Below, piece by piece: positions 1 to 7,425 of a stretch of DNA of 24,103 nucleotides (its first letter is position 1; each line of letters opens with the position of its first letter). This DNA is from Phascolarctobacterium_B sp045598345. GTDB taxonomy: Bacteria > Bacillota > Negativicutes > Acidaminococcales > Acidaminococcaceae. A program made the position numbers and the translations under genes. The stretch is from NCBI GenBank assembly GCA_045598345.1, contig JAZLLX010000125.1, positions 1 through 24,103 on the forward strand, given 5' to 3'. The notes under the pieces were generated by a model, which was not told the origin of the DNA, searched no databases, and was given only the letters and a program-made list of their open reading frames with translations.

Positions 1-8
1 GAAAAAAA

Positions 9-125
9 TCCGGTGGTGATGGCTAAGGGGTTCCACCTGTTCCCATGCCGAACACAGTAGTTAAGCCCTTAAACGCCGAAAGTACTTGGCTGGAAGCGGC
101 CCGGGAGGATAGGAAGTCGCCGGTT
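9..125 (+). rRNA. rrf: 5S ribosomal RNA
   Basis: The segment carries the diagnostic 5S core (CCCATGCCGAACAC near 43-56, then AGTTAAGCCCTT near 58-71) in about 117 nt. The 5' end CCGG (10-13) pairs with CCGG at 120-123 to close helix I. It is the last gene of a ribosomal RNA operon; the 23S gene would lie upstream, outside the window. Exact ends are estimated to within a few bases. Confidence 0.95.
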
Positions 126-131
126 AGGAAG

Positions 132-165
132 ACGCCAGTGGAATTGCACTGGCGTTTTTCTTTTT
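132..165 (+). terminator. Rho-independent terminator of the rRNA operon
   Basis: A perfect 9-bp stem, ACGCCAGTG (132-140) against CACTGGCGT (147-155), has a 6-nt loop and is followed by a T-rich run to 165. It sits seven bases after the end of the 5S RNA and only about 18 bases before the next gene. Confidence 0.93.
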
Positions 166-182
166 AAGCATAAAGAGGAAAG

Positions 183-1076
183 ATGATGGACAAAAAACAG
201 TACAAACTTGGATTTTTATATGGCTTGGCGGCTTATGGTCTGTGGGGAATACTGCCTATTTATTGGAAACAGATTCACTACGTGCCTGCCTTGGAAATTT
301 TAGCCAACAGATTTGTGTGGTCTGCAGTTTTTGTTTTCTTTATTTTGTGTTTTACAGGAAGGTTGGAGCGTTTTAAGAATGAAACAAAGGAAACTTTCAG
401 TAATTGGCGGAGCGGGGTAAGAATGGTGGCTGCCAGTGTGATGGTTTTCTTTAATTGGGGCATCTACATTTGGGCGGTTGAGGACGGCAGAATTCTGGAA
501 ACCGCATTGGGGTATTACATCAATCCGCTGTTGAGCGTAGTTTTGGCTGTAGTGTTTTTAAAAGAGTGGTTGAACAGATTGGAATGGCTGGCAGTGTTCC
601 TTGCCTTTTGCGGAATCAGCAGTATGGTTGTCAGGACAGGATATTTACCATGGGTTTCATTGGTGGTGCCATCAACTTTCGCAATATATGGCTTATTGAA
701 AAAGTGCATACCGGTTTCACCTTTCACAAGCACAATGTTGGAAACATTGATTATGTTGCCGTTTATGTTAGGGTATTTGGTTTATTTGTGGTTGCAGGGG
801 AACAACGCTTTTCAACTGTATGATACTATCACAGCATTATATTTGGTGGGATGCGGAATTGTAACGGCAACACCATTATTGTTTTTTGCGGCTTGTACGC
901 AATGTTTGCCTTTGAATATGGTTGGTTTTATGCAGTATCTGTCCCCGACATTAAGTATGTTGATTGGAGTTTTGTTATATGATGAAGCATTTACAGTTGC
1001 TCATATGTGGACTTTTGGTATGATTTGGCTGGGTTTGGGATTTTTCAGTTATTCGCAATACAGAAAAATGTTGTAA
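183..1076 (+). CDS. rarD: RarD-type EamA/DMT-family inner-membrane transporter
   Basis: The 297-residue protein is almost entirely hydrophobic, with about ten predicted membrane spans, as in the drug/metabolite transporter superfamily. The opening GFLYGLAAYGLWGILPIYWK and the later motifs ALEILANRFVWS and AALGYYINPL-like (ETALGYYINPLLSV, about 105-118) are typical of RarD. That family is historically linked to chloramphenicol sensitivity, but its real substrate is not settled. Two ATGs stand in tandem (183 and 186). GAGG at 175-178 is better spaced for the second, so the true start may be 186. No promoter is visible between the rRNA terminator and this gene, so it may depend on read-through from the rRNA operon. 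It is followed after 41 bases by comEA. The family call is solid; the substrate is unknown. Confidence 0.9.
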   Translation: MMDKKQYKLGFLYGLAAYGLWGILPIYWKQIHYVPALEILANRFVWSAVFVFFILCFTGRLERFKNETKETFSNWRSGVRMVAASVMVFFNWGIYIWAVEDGRILETALGYYINPLLSVVLAVVFLKEWLNRLEWLAVFLAFCGISSMVVRTGYLPWVSLVVPSTFAIYGLLKKCIPVSPFTSTMLETLIMLPFMLGYLVYLWLQGNNAFQLYDTITALYLVGCGIVTATPLLFFAACTQCLPLNMVGFMQYLSPTLSMLIGVLLYDEAFTVAHMWTFGMIWLGLGFFSYSQYRKML

Positions 1077-1117
1077 TATTAACTTTTGGAAAAGAAATGG
1101 AAGGTTTGTAATTAGGG

Positions 1118-1822
1118 ATGGAAATTGATAACAGGGCAAGGAAAATAATTCTTTTGGTGCTGTTTATGCTGATGATTGGCATTTCTGTTTTTGTATTCAG
1201 CGGGCAGAAGCATTATGCCAACAGTTTGCCTGTTAAGGGCGGCAGTAAAATTATTCTTAATGACGAGAGTGATTCCGCAGGCAATTCTTCACAAAAACAA
1301 TCTGCAAGCATTAAAATTTATGTTACCGGCGAAGTTAAGAAGCCGGGTGTTTATAATATTGGGGTCAACAGCCGTGGCTTGGATGCTATCAACTTGGCAG
1401 GAGGTTTCACCGAAAGGGCGGATGTGCAGAAGGTGAATGTAACCCGTATTTTGCGGGACGGGACCCAGTTGAATATACCGGCTTTGAAGAAAAATATTGT
1501 TAAGAAAAAGGTGGATTTGGGCGAGAAAAAAGAACGTGCCTACAGTTTTAAGCGGCCTGCCATTGCCCAAAAATCTTACGGACAGGATTTGCCCAAAGGT
1601 ATTTTTGTAGAAAAAATAGCAAGTCCGCCCAATATTCTTGTTTCCATAAACAAAGGCAGTTTTAATGAATTGAATTCCTTGCCGGGAATACACCCGGAGT
1701 TGTCCAGACGGATTATAAAATATCGCTCGGAACAGGGTTTTGCGAAGATTTATGACCTGATGAAGGTTAAGGGGATTTCCCCGGATAAATTTGTGAAATT
1801 GCAACCTTATATAACCCTTTAA
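1118..1822 (+). CDS. comEA: ComEA-like competence DNA-binding protein (SLBB + helix-hairpin-helix)
   Basis: The 234-residue protein has a short cytoplasmic N-terminus, one membrane anchor (about 9-28), a low-complexity linker, an SLBB domain (about 64-120, IKIYVTGEVKKPGVY) and a C-terminal double helix-hairpin-helix (about 170-234, with INKGSFNELNSLPGIHPELS and VKGISPDKF). This is the standard ComEA layout: an anchored receptor that binds incoming double-stranded DNA outside the cell membrane and hands it to ComEC. The segment between SLBB and HhH (about 121-170) is basic. ATG at 1118 is preceded by a weak GGAAGG (1099-1104). The gene lies four bases before comEC, so the two are almost certainly co-transcribed and translationally coupled. 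One oddity: the usual VNIN(T/K)A start of the HhH region reads VSINKGS, a mild variant. Confidence 0.92.
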   Translation: MEIDNRARKIILLVLFMLMIGISVFVFSGQKHYANSLPVKGGSKIILNDESDSAGNSSQKQSASIKIYVTGEVKKPGVYNIGVNSRGLDAINLAGGFTERADVQKVNVTRILRDGTQLNIPALKKNIVKKKVDLGEKKERAYSFKRPAIAQKSYGQDLPKGIFVEKIASPPNILVSINKGSFNELNSLPGIHPELSRRIIKYRSEQGFAKIYDLMKVKGISPDKFVKLQPYITL

Positions 1823-1826
1823 GATT

Positions 1827-4070
1827 GTGAACAAGATTTATTTTTTGGCAATTACATATTTTTTAGGGTGTTATTTGGGCTTGAAAAATTATACTTGGGA
1901 AAGTTTTCAATGGCTGTTTCTGCTATGGTGCGGTGCGGCTTTAGCGGGTATGCTGCTGGCTAAAAAACTTCCCCGGGTATTTTTATTTTCAGCACTTTTA
2001 TTTTCTTTCTGTCTTGGTTTGGTAAGCGAAACCGGGGCAGGATATGCCAAATTGGAAGTTGGGGATTTCTTTTATAAAAAGGTGGAAATTACGGGCTCCG
2101 TTGAACCGTTGAGCGTGAAGCATAATGAATTTGGTAACAGCGGTTATTTGCATTGCGATAAAATTGTGACGGACAAACTTGTTTTTGACAGAGATGTGAA
2201 GGTAAGAATTTCCACAAAAGATGCTTTGCCGAAGTCGGGTAAAATTATGGTTACAGGGCAGTTTTTGCCATTGCACAGTTTGCGTAATCCGGGTACTTTT
2301 GATATGGAAAATTGGAACAGGGTACAGGGCTTTGCGGGACGCATTCGTAAGGCAGAAATCAGGCCGGCTGCGTTAGAAGAAAGTTACGGGCGGCAGTTTC
2401 TTTCCTTCTGTTCTTTGGTCAATATTTCGCTTAGGGAGAGGATGACAAGCGCTATCCCTGGTGATGCGGGGGCGTTGCTCGGCGGCATGATTTTGGGCGG
2501 AAGCAATGGTATTAGTGAGGAAACCAGGGAGATTTTTACTGCCAACGGCCTGAGCCATTTGCTCTCTGTTTCCGGCACGCATATTCTGATGCTTTCCAGT
2601 TTTATATTGGTCTGCCTCAGACCTTGGAAAAGCAGGAAAAAAGGATTTGTGGTTTTAGGTATATTGATGTTTTACGCCTTTCTCTGCGGTTTGCGTCCGC
2701 CAGTATTAAGGGCTTTGATTATGTCCTTGCCGTTGCTTTTTGATGTGCGTAATGTGGAGCGGGGTGTATTTTTGGTCTTGACCGGGGTGGTGCTGTTGAT
2801 GTTCCAACCCCTGTGGCTTTTGGATGTGGGGTTTCAACTGAGTTTTCTGGCGGCAGGGGGAATCATTTGGCTGGCACCAAAAATAAAGCCCTACTGCCGA
2901 TTGTATTTTCCTAATTTTGCAGCAGAAATTTTGACTATCACCATTGCCGCCCAATTAGCCACCCTGCCGTTTTTAGCAGCATATTTTCATCTAATAAGTT
3001 TTCTTTCGCTTTTGGCAAGCGTAGTGTTTTTGCCTGTACTGGAAATGGCGGTGCCGCTTGCTTTTGTCGGTTTAGGATTGAGTTATTGTTTTGAAATAAA
3101 TATTGTTTTGGAACTTGTCGGAGTGGTGCTTGAGCAGGTTTTGCACTGGGCGGAGATTTTGGCAATGTTGCCAATGGGAAGAATGGTGGTGCCGGTTTTG
3201 CCCTTGTGGTGCGGATTGCTGTACTATCTGTTGTTGATGTTCTGGTTTTATTTTTCCCCAATACAATATTTGAGCTTGGTATGGCGACGGGCAATGTTGG
3301 CAGGATGTTCCGTCTTGCTGGTGGGGCAGGTGGCATGGGCGTTCTGGCATCCTCATCCCTCTGCAGTTCATTTTGTGGATGTGGGTCAGGGGGATGCGGC
3401 CTTGTTTGTCAGCAAAAACAATAAAGTGATTTTTGTTGATACGGGGGGCTCTTACGGTTACGATGTGGGCAGCAGGGTTCTGGTGCCAGTGCTTTATGCA
3501 ATGGGACTGAATAAGGTGGATTTGCTGGTGTTAAGTCATGGGGACTTGGACCATGCAGGGGGAGCGGTGGGACTGGTGCGGAATGTGGCGGTGGAAAAAA
3601 TAGTTTTGCCTTCAGGTGCCGCAACGGAAAGTGTAAGCAATTTGCTGAAGGTGGCGGATAAGAGTGAAATAATTTATGCCAGGGATAAAATGGAATTCAT
3701 GGCGGACGATGGAGTTTTGAGTGTTGTACAGACCTTTTCCGGGAACAACAGCAATGAAAATTGTCTGGTGTGTGAATTGGCATGTGCTGACAAGAAAATA
3801 CTTTTCACAGGTGATATTAAAATGGAACAGGAAAGGGCTTTGAATTTGCAGGGAAGTTACACAATCCTGAAAGCACCCCATCACGGCTCAAAATACAGCA
3901 ACAGCGAGGAACTTTACAACAAGGCAAGACCAAAGATTACGATTATCAGTGTGGGACGGGACAATGGTTATGGACATCCGCATCGGGAAGCACTGGAACG
4001 GATGCAAAACAGCGGCACGCAAATTTATCGTACTGATGAACTGGGGATGGTCAGTTTTGAGTTGGAATAG
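1827..4070 (+). CDS. comEC: ComEC/Rec2 DNA-uptake channel with C-terminal metallo-beta-lactamase-type domain
   Basis: The 747-residue protein has the full ComEC architecture. It starts with hydrophobic segments and a soluble N-terminal (DUF4131-type) region to about residue 190. A long multi-spanning Competence domain follows (about 215-490, with SVSGTHILMLSS). The C-terminal metallo-hydrolase-like domain (about 510-747) contains HFVDVGQGDA (about 513-522), VDTGG, SHGDLDHAGG (about 569-578), LFTGDI and APHHGSKYS (about 682-690). All metal-binding motifs are present. ComEC forms the membrane channel that passes single-stranded DNA into the cytoplasm, and the hydrolase-like domain is thought to degrade the other strand. 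The start is GTG at 1827; the ribosome-binding site is poor, which fits coupling to comEA four bases upstream. It is intact, so transformation machinery is encoded at least in part. Confidence 0.95.
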   Translation: MNKIYFLAITYFLGCYLGLKNYTWESFQWLFLLWCGAALAGMLLAKKLPRVFLFSALLFSFCLGLVSETGAGYAKLEVGDFFYKKVEITGSVEPLSVKHNEFGNSGYLHCDKIVTDKLVFDRDVKVRISTKDALPKSGKIMVTGQFLPLHSLRNPGTFDMENWNRVQGFAGRIRKAEIRPAALEESYGRQFLSFCSLVNISLRERMTSAIPGDAGALLGGMILGGSNGISEETREIFTANGLSHLLSVSGTHILMLSSFILVCLRPWKSRKKGFVVLGILMFYAFLCGLRPPVLRALIMSLPLLFDVRNVERGVFLVLTGVVLLMFQPLWLLDVGFQLSFLAAGGIIWLAPKIKPYCRLYFPNFAAEILTITIAAQLATLPFLAAYFHLISFLSLLASVVFLPVLEMAVPLAFVGLGLSYCFEINIVLELVGVVLEQVLHWAEILAMLPMGRMVVPVLPLWCGLLYYLLLMFWFYFSPIQYLSLVWRRAMLAGCSVLLVGQVAWAFWHPHPSAVHFVDVGQGDAALFVSKNNKVIFVDTGGSYGYDVGSRVLVPVLYAMGLNKVDLLVLSHGDLDHAGGAVGLVRNVAVEKIVLPSGAATESVSNLLKVADKSEIIYARDKMEFMADDGVLSVVQTFSGNNSNENCLVCELACADKKILFTGDIKMEQERALNLQGSYTILKAPHHGSKYSNSEELYNKARPKITIISVGRDNGYGHPHREALERMQNSGTQIYRTDELGMVSFELE

Positions 4071-4091
4071 GAGCAGGTATCAGGTTTTAGG

Positions 4092-4150
4092 GGAATGAGT
4101 AATTAGCAATTAGTAATGAGTAATTATGGTAAAATGTTCCTTTGATTATA
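4092..4150 (+). repeat. Heptamer tandem tract plus box copy 1
   Basis: Five degenerate 7-nt units (GGAATGA, GTAATTA, GCAATTA, GTAATGA, GTAATTA; 4092-4126) run directly into a copy of the recurring box (4128-4150, core ATGTTCCTTTGATTATA). This is the first of several heptamer-plus-box junctions in the window. It lies just upstream of the comEC terminator. Confidence 0.8.
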
Positions 4151-4157
4151 AAAAAAG

Positions 4158-4188
4158 GCACCAAAGTGTTAAGTTTTGGTGCTTTTTT
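4158..4188 (+). terminator. Rho-independent terminator downstream of comEC
   Basis: GCACCAAA (4158-4165) pairs with TTTGGTGC (4175-4182) across a 9-nt loop. The stem is flanked by six As on the left and a run of six Ts on the right (4183-4188), so it could terminate on either strand. It ends the comEA-comEC transcript. Confidence 0.85.
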
Positions 4189-4260
4189 ATTTGATGATTA
4201 AAAGGTTTAAGTTCTTTTTCAACATTTCACCACTTTTTTCCGTTCTTTTATATATAAAGG

Positions 4261-4610
4261 TTTCAGGTGTCAGATATCAGGTTACAGCGAAGTTGGCATA
4301 GTGCGGAAGTTTTCCCTCTTCTTGAAGAGGGGGGACCGTTTTTGGGAACATAGAAGAACGGTGGGTGTTTTGGTCTACACGGAGTGTTCATACAGAAATT
4401 AGAAATGAAGACCGATGACAGAGAAGGTAGTAGCGGTTTATGAATGCTTCGCATAAACAAAAACACCCGTCTGCTCTTTATGTTTCTGTGGGCAGCCACC
4501 CTCTTCAAGAAGAGGGGAAATAAGTCGGCAGAGTGCGAACTTTGAAAAATATTTTTTTCGCAACCTACTTTTTGTTGTTTTAGGGACTCCATTTATAGAT
4601 AGAGGGGGAG
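4261..4610. repeat. Intergenic repeat mosaic with two inverted double stem-loops
   Basis: Two related GC-rich elements face each other. The first has stem CCCTCTTC/GAAGAGGG (4314-4331), then ACCGTT (4335-4340) pairing with AACGGT (4357-4362). The second, in reverse orientation at about 4440-4517, has CTGC/GCAG (4471-4474, 4492-4495) and CCCTCTTCAAGAAGAGGG. The second is closely matched by the copy at 22934-23009, including the lead-in TGAATGCTTCGCATAA. A third module, CATAGTGCGGAAGT-like, lies on the left (near 4297) and again on the right (near 4530). No gene is supported here. Confidence 0.75.
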
Positions 4611-4612
4611 AT

Positions 4613-4835
4613 AAAATTAGTAATTAGTAATGAGTAATGGGTAATTATGGTAAGATGTTCCTGTGATTATAATTTGGGTTTCGGATGTGCGAGGTTATGC
4701 GAATCCTCGTCCGCCCATGGAGGGGCGTGGGACCAGCGACAGTTTTTCGGTGGCTGGTGGTGGGGTCGCTCACTGCAAATTAGAAGTTGTAAGTTAGAGG
4801 TTATAGATTAAAGGTAGGATGTTCCTGTGATTATA
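4613..4835 (+). repeat. Composite repeat unit A (heptamers, box, stem-loops, heptamers, box)
   Basis: Heptamers (4613-4647) lead into a box at 4649-4671. A GTGCGAGGTTATGCGAA segment follows, then a stem-loop of the CGTCCGCCC type and a second stem, ACCAGC (4732-4737) with GCTGGT (4753-4758). More heptamers (about 4776-4812) end in a second box at 4813-4835. The box-to-box period is 164 bases. The same order recurs at 20601-20793 (period 170) and 22629-22822 (period 171). Confidence 0.82.
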
Positions 4836-5010
4836 GCAATAGTCAGCATTATGTTTAAGTTTAGTTTTTCAGTCGTAGAGAGCGACCCACCCCGTCTTGC
4901 CTGGGCGGGAAAAAAGTTCGCATTCAGCGTACTTTTTTTATTTTAATTAACGGAACATATTACCATAGTTTTAAGATTTAAGTTTTTAACTTTTCATTCC
5001 TTTGTCGTAA
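4836..5010 (-). repeat. Inverted partial copy of the composite repeat
   Basis: A box in reverse orientation (4944-4964, reading GGTAATATGTTCC on the - strand) is followed outward by reversed heptamers and by a segment whose complement (AATGAAAAGTTAAAAACTTAA) parallels the tail of the units near 20735 and 22765. Inside lies a shortened reversed stem-loop (about 4890-4912). With the forward box at 4813 it makes a unit bounded by inverted boxes of about 150 bases. Confidence 0.68.
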
Positions 5011-5440
5011 GTGTGGAAATACCTGAATTTCCCTGTTTTTTATTTTCTGCAAGTTTCAACATCTTTTGCAATCCGTTTTCAAAGAGCAATGACTTGTCGT
5101 AAATTGAGAAAATGACGTCATTTCTTAAGAAGTCGCGTCATTTTCGCGATTTTCGCTAAAATTTTTGAATTTGGCGATGAAGATAATCAATCATTCAATA
5201 TATAAAAATCGTTGTTTTATTGTTTGTGAATTGATTTTTGCTCTTAAAGTTTTATCGCATTTTGCGAAGTTTGTGAAATTTTATTTGTTTGAGCGATGGG
5301 GTTAGTCAAGTTCAATTTTGTATGTAAAGTTTAATTCAAATATTTTTAATGAAAGTGTATGTGAATTTGAAATCAAATTTATTTAATCAACCAATTAAAA
5401 GCAGAAATTCTTTTTACTTTTCAAATAGATAAATTTTTTG
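4985..5440. other. AT-rich gene-free stretch upstream of the acyl-CoA synthetase
   Basis: No open reading frame of useful length and no RNA gene is visible. The base composition is clearly richer in A and T than the flanking genes. It contains a perfect 14-bp palindrome, AAATGACGTCATTT (5110-5123), and the octamer CGTCATTT at 5116 and again at 5136, exactly 20 bases apart. These may be protein-binding sites or remnants of older DNA. Confidence 0.6.
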
Positions 5441-5469
5441 TTGACTTGTTTGTGTGAGAAATATATAAT
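5441..5469 (+). promoter_or_regulatory. Sigma-70-type promoter P1 for the acyl-CoA synthetase
   Basis: TTGACT (5441-5446) and TATAAT (5464-5469) are separated by exactly 17 bases, a near-consensus vegetative promoter in an AT-rich background. Transcription would begin near 5476, giving a leader of about 120 bases before the gene. Confidence 0.82.
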
Positions 5470-5488
5470 ATGGATGTTTGTGGAGAAC

Positions 5489-5520
5489 GGGGAATATGGG
5501 GAATATATTATGGGGAATAT
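5489..5520 (+). promoter_or_regulatory. Three GGGGAATAT repeats between two promoters
   Basis: GGGGAATAT occurs at 5489-5497, 5498-5506 and 5512-5520. The array lies in the leader just downstream of promoter P1 and just upstream of the second promoter-like sequence. An operator role is an inference from position only. Confidence 0.45.
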
Positions 5521-5533
5521 ATAGTGTTAGTTA

Positions 5534-5566
5534 TTGACAATACATCATATATTAAGAATGTATAAT
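5534..5566 (+). promoter_or_regulatory. Possible second promoter P2
   Basis: TTGACA (5534-5539) and TATAAT (5561-5566) are both perfect hexamers but are 21 bases apart, longer than the usual 16-18. The -10 element is preceded by TG at 5559. If used, it is probably weak or activator-dependent. Confidence 0.4.
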
Positions 5567-5595
5567 ATTAGTTATTTAAGAAAGGATTATGTGGA

Positions 5596-7086
5596 ATGCT
5601 TTACTATGAAATTATAGATGGTAAAAAGTCGGATTCTGTTGCCTTGGTTTTCCGTGACCGTACCACTACTTATGGTCAGTTGGCGGAAATGGTGGACAGA
5701 TGGGCCGGTGTTTTACAGTCAAAGGGTGTGAAAAAGGGTGATAAGGTCGGTCTTTTCAGTAAGAACTCTGATTATTTTGTGGTTGCCTACCTTGCCATTA
5801 TTAAGGCCGGCGGTATTGTGGTACCTTTCAATTTCCAACTGGCGCCTAAGGAAGTTGCCTATGTTGTCAAAGATACGGCAATGAAACTGATGCTGACCCG
5901 GGAGAATATGGAACTGGGGGGCGCTTTGGCTGACACGGGTATTAGCTGGCCTTTGGTGCAATGCACTTTTGAGGAAATTGATAATGCTCCTGCGGGCAAA
6001 TGTACCAAGGTGGAGATGGATGAAAATGATTGTTGTGCCATTATTTATACCAGCGGGACAACCGGCAAACCTAAGGGGGCAATGCTCAGCCATCACAATC
6101 TTATTGCCAATACTGCAAGCAGCCAAAAGGTTATAAACTGCACGCCTGAAGACAGGAATGTGACTATTCTGCCCATGTATCATGCTTTTGCCTGGACGGT
6201 TTCTGTTTCCATTTACCTGATGGGGGGCGGCATGAATGTTATTCTGGAGAATTTTGTGCCCAGTGAGGCCATCCAGTTATTGATTAAATACCGTGTAACT
6301 ACTTTCTTCGGCGTGCCGGCTATGTTGGCTTTGCTGATCAAAGGTGTGCCTACGGAAGTTATGGGCGGGCTGCGTCATGTTATTACAGGCGGCGCTCCTT
6401 TGCCCAGGACGGTTATTGATGCTTTCAAAGAAAAATTTGGAGTTTATCCGCAAGAGGGCTACGGGCTTAGCGAGGCCAGTCCGGTGTGTGCTGTTAATCC
6501 CACAAATATTGTAAAAGCGGGATCAATTGGCATGAATTTGCCGGATGTGACACTTAAACTTGTCAATGAAAGAGGACAGGATATTACTAAGGACGGAGAG
6601 GTTGGAGAACTTTGCGTCAAGGGCGAAAATGTGATGCTGGGGTATTTGAACAATCCTGAAGAAACTGCCAAGACCGTCAGGAACGGCTGGCTGCATACGG
6701 GGGATATGGCTTACCGTGACAAGGACGGTTACTATTTCATTGTGGACCGGCTGAAGGACTTGATCATCAGTGCGGGGGAAAATATTTATCCCCGGGAGGT
6801 TGAGGAAGAACTTTTGCTCCACCCGGATGTGGCGGAGGCCAGTGTGGTGGGGGTGCCGGACAAATTGCGTGGCCAGTGTGCCTGTGCTTACATTGTGCTT
6901 AAGCCGGGCAGCCAGATGGATAAGCGGGGAATGCGGAAATATTTGTTGGGACGTATCGCCACTTACAAAGTGCCTCGGGAATGTGTTTTTGTGGAGAGTT
7001 TGCCCAAGAACAATACGGGCAAGATTTTGAAAAAGTCCCTCAGGGAGAGGGCTATGGTGGATTTGAATCTGAAGCAGGGACTTTAG
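5596..7086 (+). CDS. AMP-forming acyl-CoA synthetase (fatty-acid--CoA ligase type)
   Basis: The 496-residue protein belongs to the ANL superfamily: it activates a carboxylic acid with ATP to an acyl-adenylate and transfers it to CoA in the cytoplasm. The adenylation motifs are intact: YTSGTTGKPKG (151-161), GYGLSEASPV (about 290), GWLHTGDMAYRDKDGYYFIV (about 363-382), and the C-terminal swivel domain with RLKDLIISAGENIYPREVE and the acyl-transfer lysine in NNTGKILKK (about 472-480). Length and motifs resemble long- or medium-chain fatty-acid CoA ligases; the chain length cannot be read from the sequence. ATG at 5596 follows AAAGGA (5581-5586). The gene stands alone, with its own promoter region upstream and repeats on both sides. 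No other fatty-acid gene is nearby. Confidence 0.92.
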   Translation: MLYYEIIDGKKSDSVALVFRDRTTTYGQLAEMVDRWAGVLQSKGVKKGDKVGLFSKNSDYFVVAYLAIIKAGGIVVPFNFQLAPKEVAYVVKDTAMKLMLTRENMELGGALADTGISWPLVQCTFEEIDNAPAGKCTKVEMDENDCCAIIYTSGTTGKPKGAMLSHHNLIANTASSQKVINCTPEDRNVTILPMYHAFAWTVSVSIYLMGGGMNVILENFVPSEAIQLLIKYRVTTFFGVPAMLALLIKGVPTEVMGGLRHVITGGAPLPRTVIDAFKEKFGVYPQEGYGLSEASPVCAVNPTNIVKAGSIGMNLPDVTLKLVNERGQDITKDGEVGELCVKGENVMLGYLNNPEETAKTVRNGWLHTGDMAYRDKDGYYFIVDRLKDLIISAGENIYPREVEEELLLHPDVAEASVVGVPDKLRGQCACAYIVLKPGSQMDKRGMRKYLLGRIATYKVPRECVFVESLPKNNTGKILKKSLRERAMVDLNLKQGL

Positions 7087-7372
7087 GTTAATTAGTAATT
7101 AGCAATTAGTAATGAGTAATTAAGGAGAATTTTCGCTTCGCGAAAATTTCTGATTATATAAAAGGGTTTCAGGTGTGCGGGGGAAGGAATCAGGAATTAG
7201 GAATCAGGAATTAGGAATCAGGAATTAGGAATCAGGAATTAGGAATTAGGAATCAGGAATTAGGAATTAGGATTCAGGATTCAGGGGAAAGTTAGAGGTT
7301 ATGCGAACTTTCTAATTTTAATCACCGGAACAGATTACCTTCATTCTTAATTTTGCATTCAGAATTCTTAAT
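7087..7372. repeat. Repeat block with inverted ends and a 14-copy heptamer array
   Basis: The block starts with heptamers (7087-7122), then a box variant carrying a perfect 9-bp hairpin, AATTTTCGC (7128-7136) with GCGAAAATT (7140-7148), in place of the box middle. Next comes the usual GGTTTCAGGTGTGCGG module. A clean array of fourteen 7-mers (7186-7283, GGAATCA and GGAATTA, mostly alternating, the last two GGATTCA) then interrupts the unit before it resumes as GTTATGCGAAC. A reversed box (7319-7339) and reversed heptamers close it. No gene is supported in this gap. Confidence 0.82.
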
Positions 7373-7425
7373 TAGATTGTTCTTTGGTCTTTGTTTGATA
7401 AACTAAATTGGAGAAAGGGATTATT

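Noticed and set aside
4263..4592. A 109-codon frame on the - strand in the comEC-downstream gap.
   Set aside because: It runs through inverted stem-loop repeats, has no good ribosome-binding site and no recognisable domain.
7186..7283. Regular direct repeats that could be taken for a CRISPR array.
   Set aside because: The unit is only seven bases, there are no spacers, and no cas gene is near.
7377..7404. A possible promoter before typA (TTGTTC and TAAACT, 16 bases apart).
   Set aside because: Both hexamers are poor matches; such sequences are frequent by chance in AT-rich DNA.
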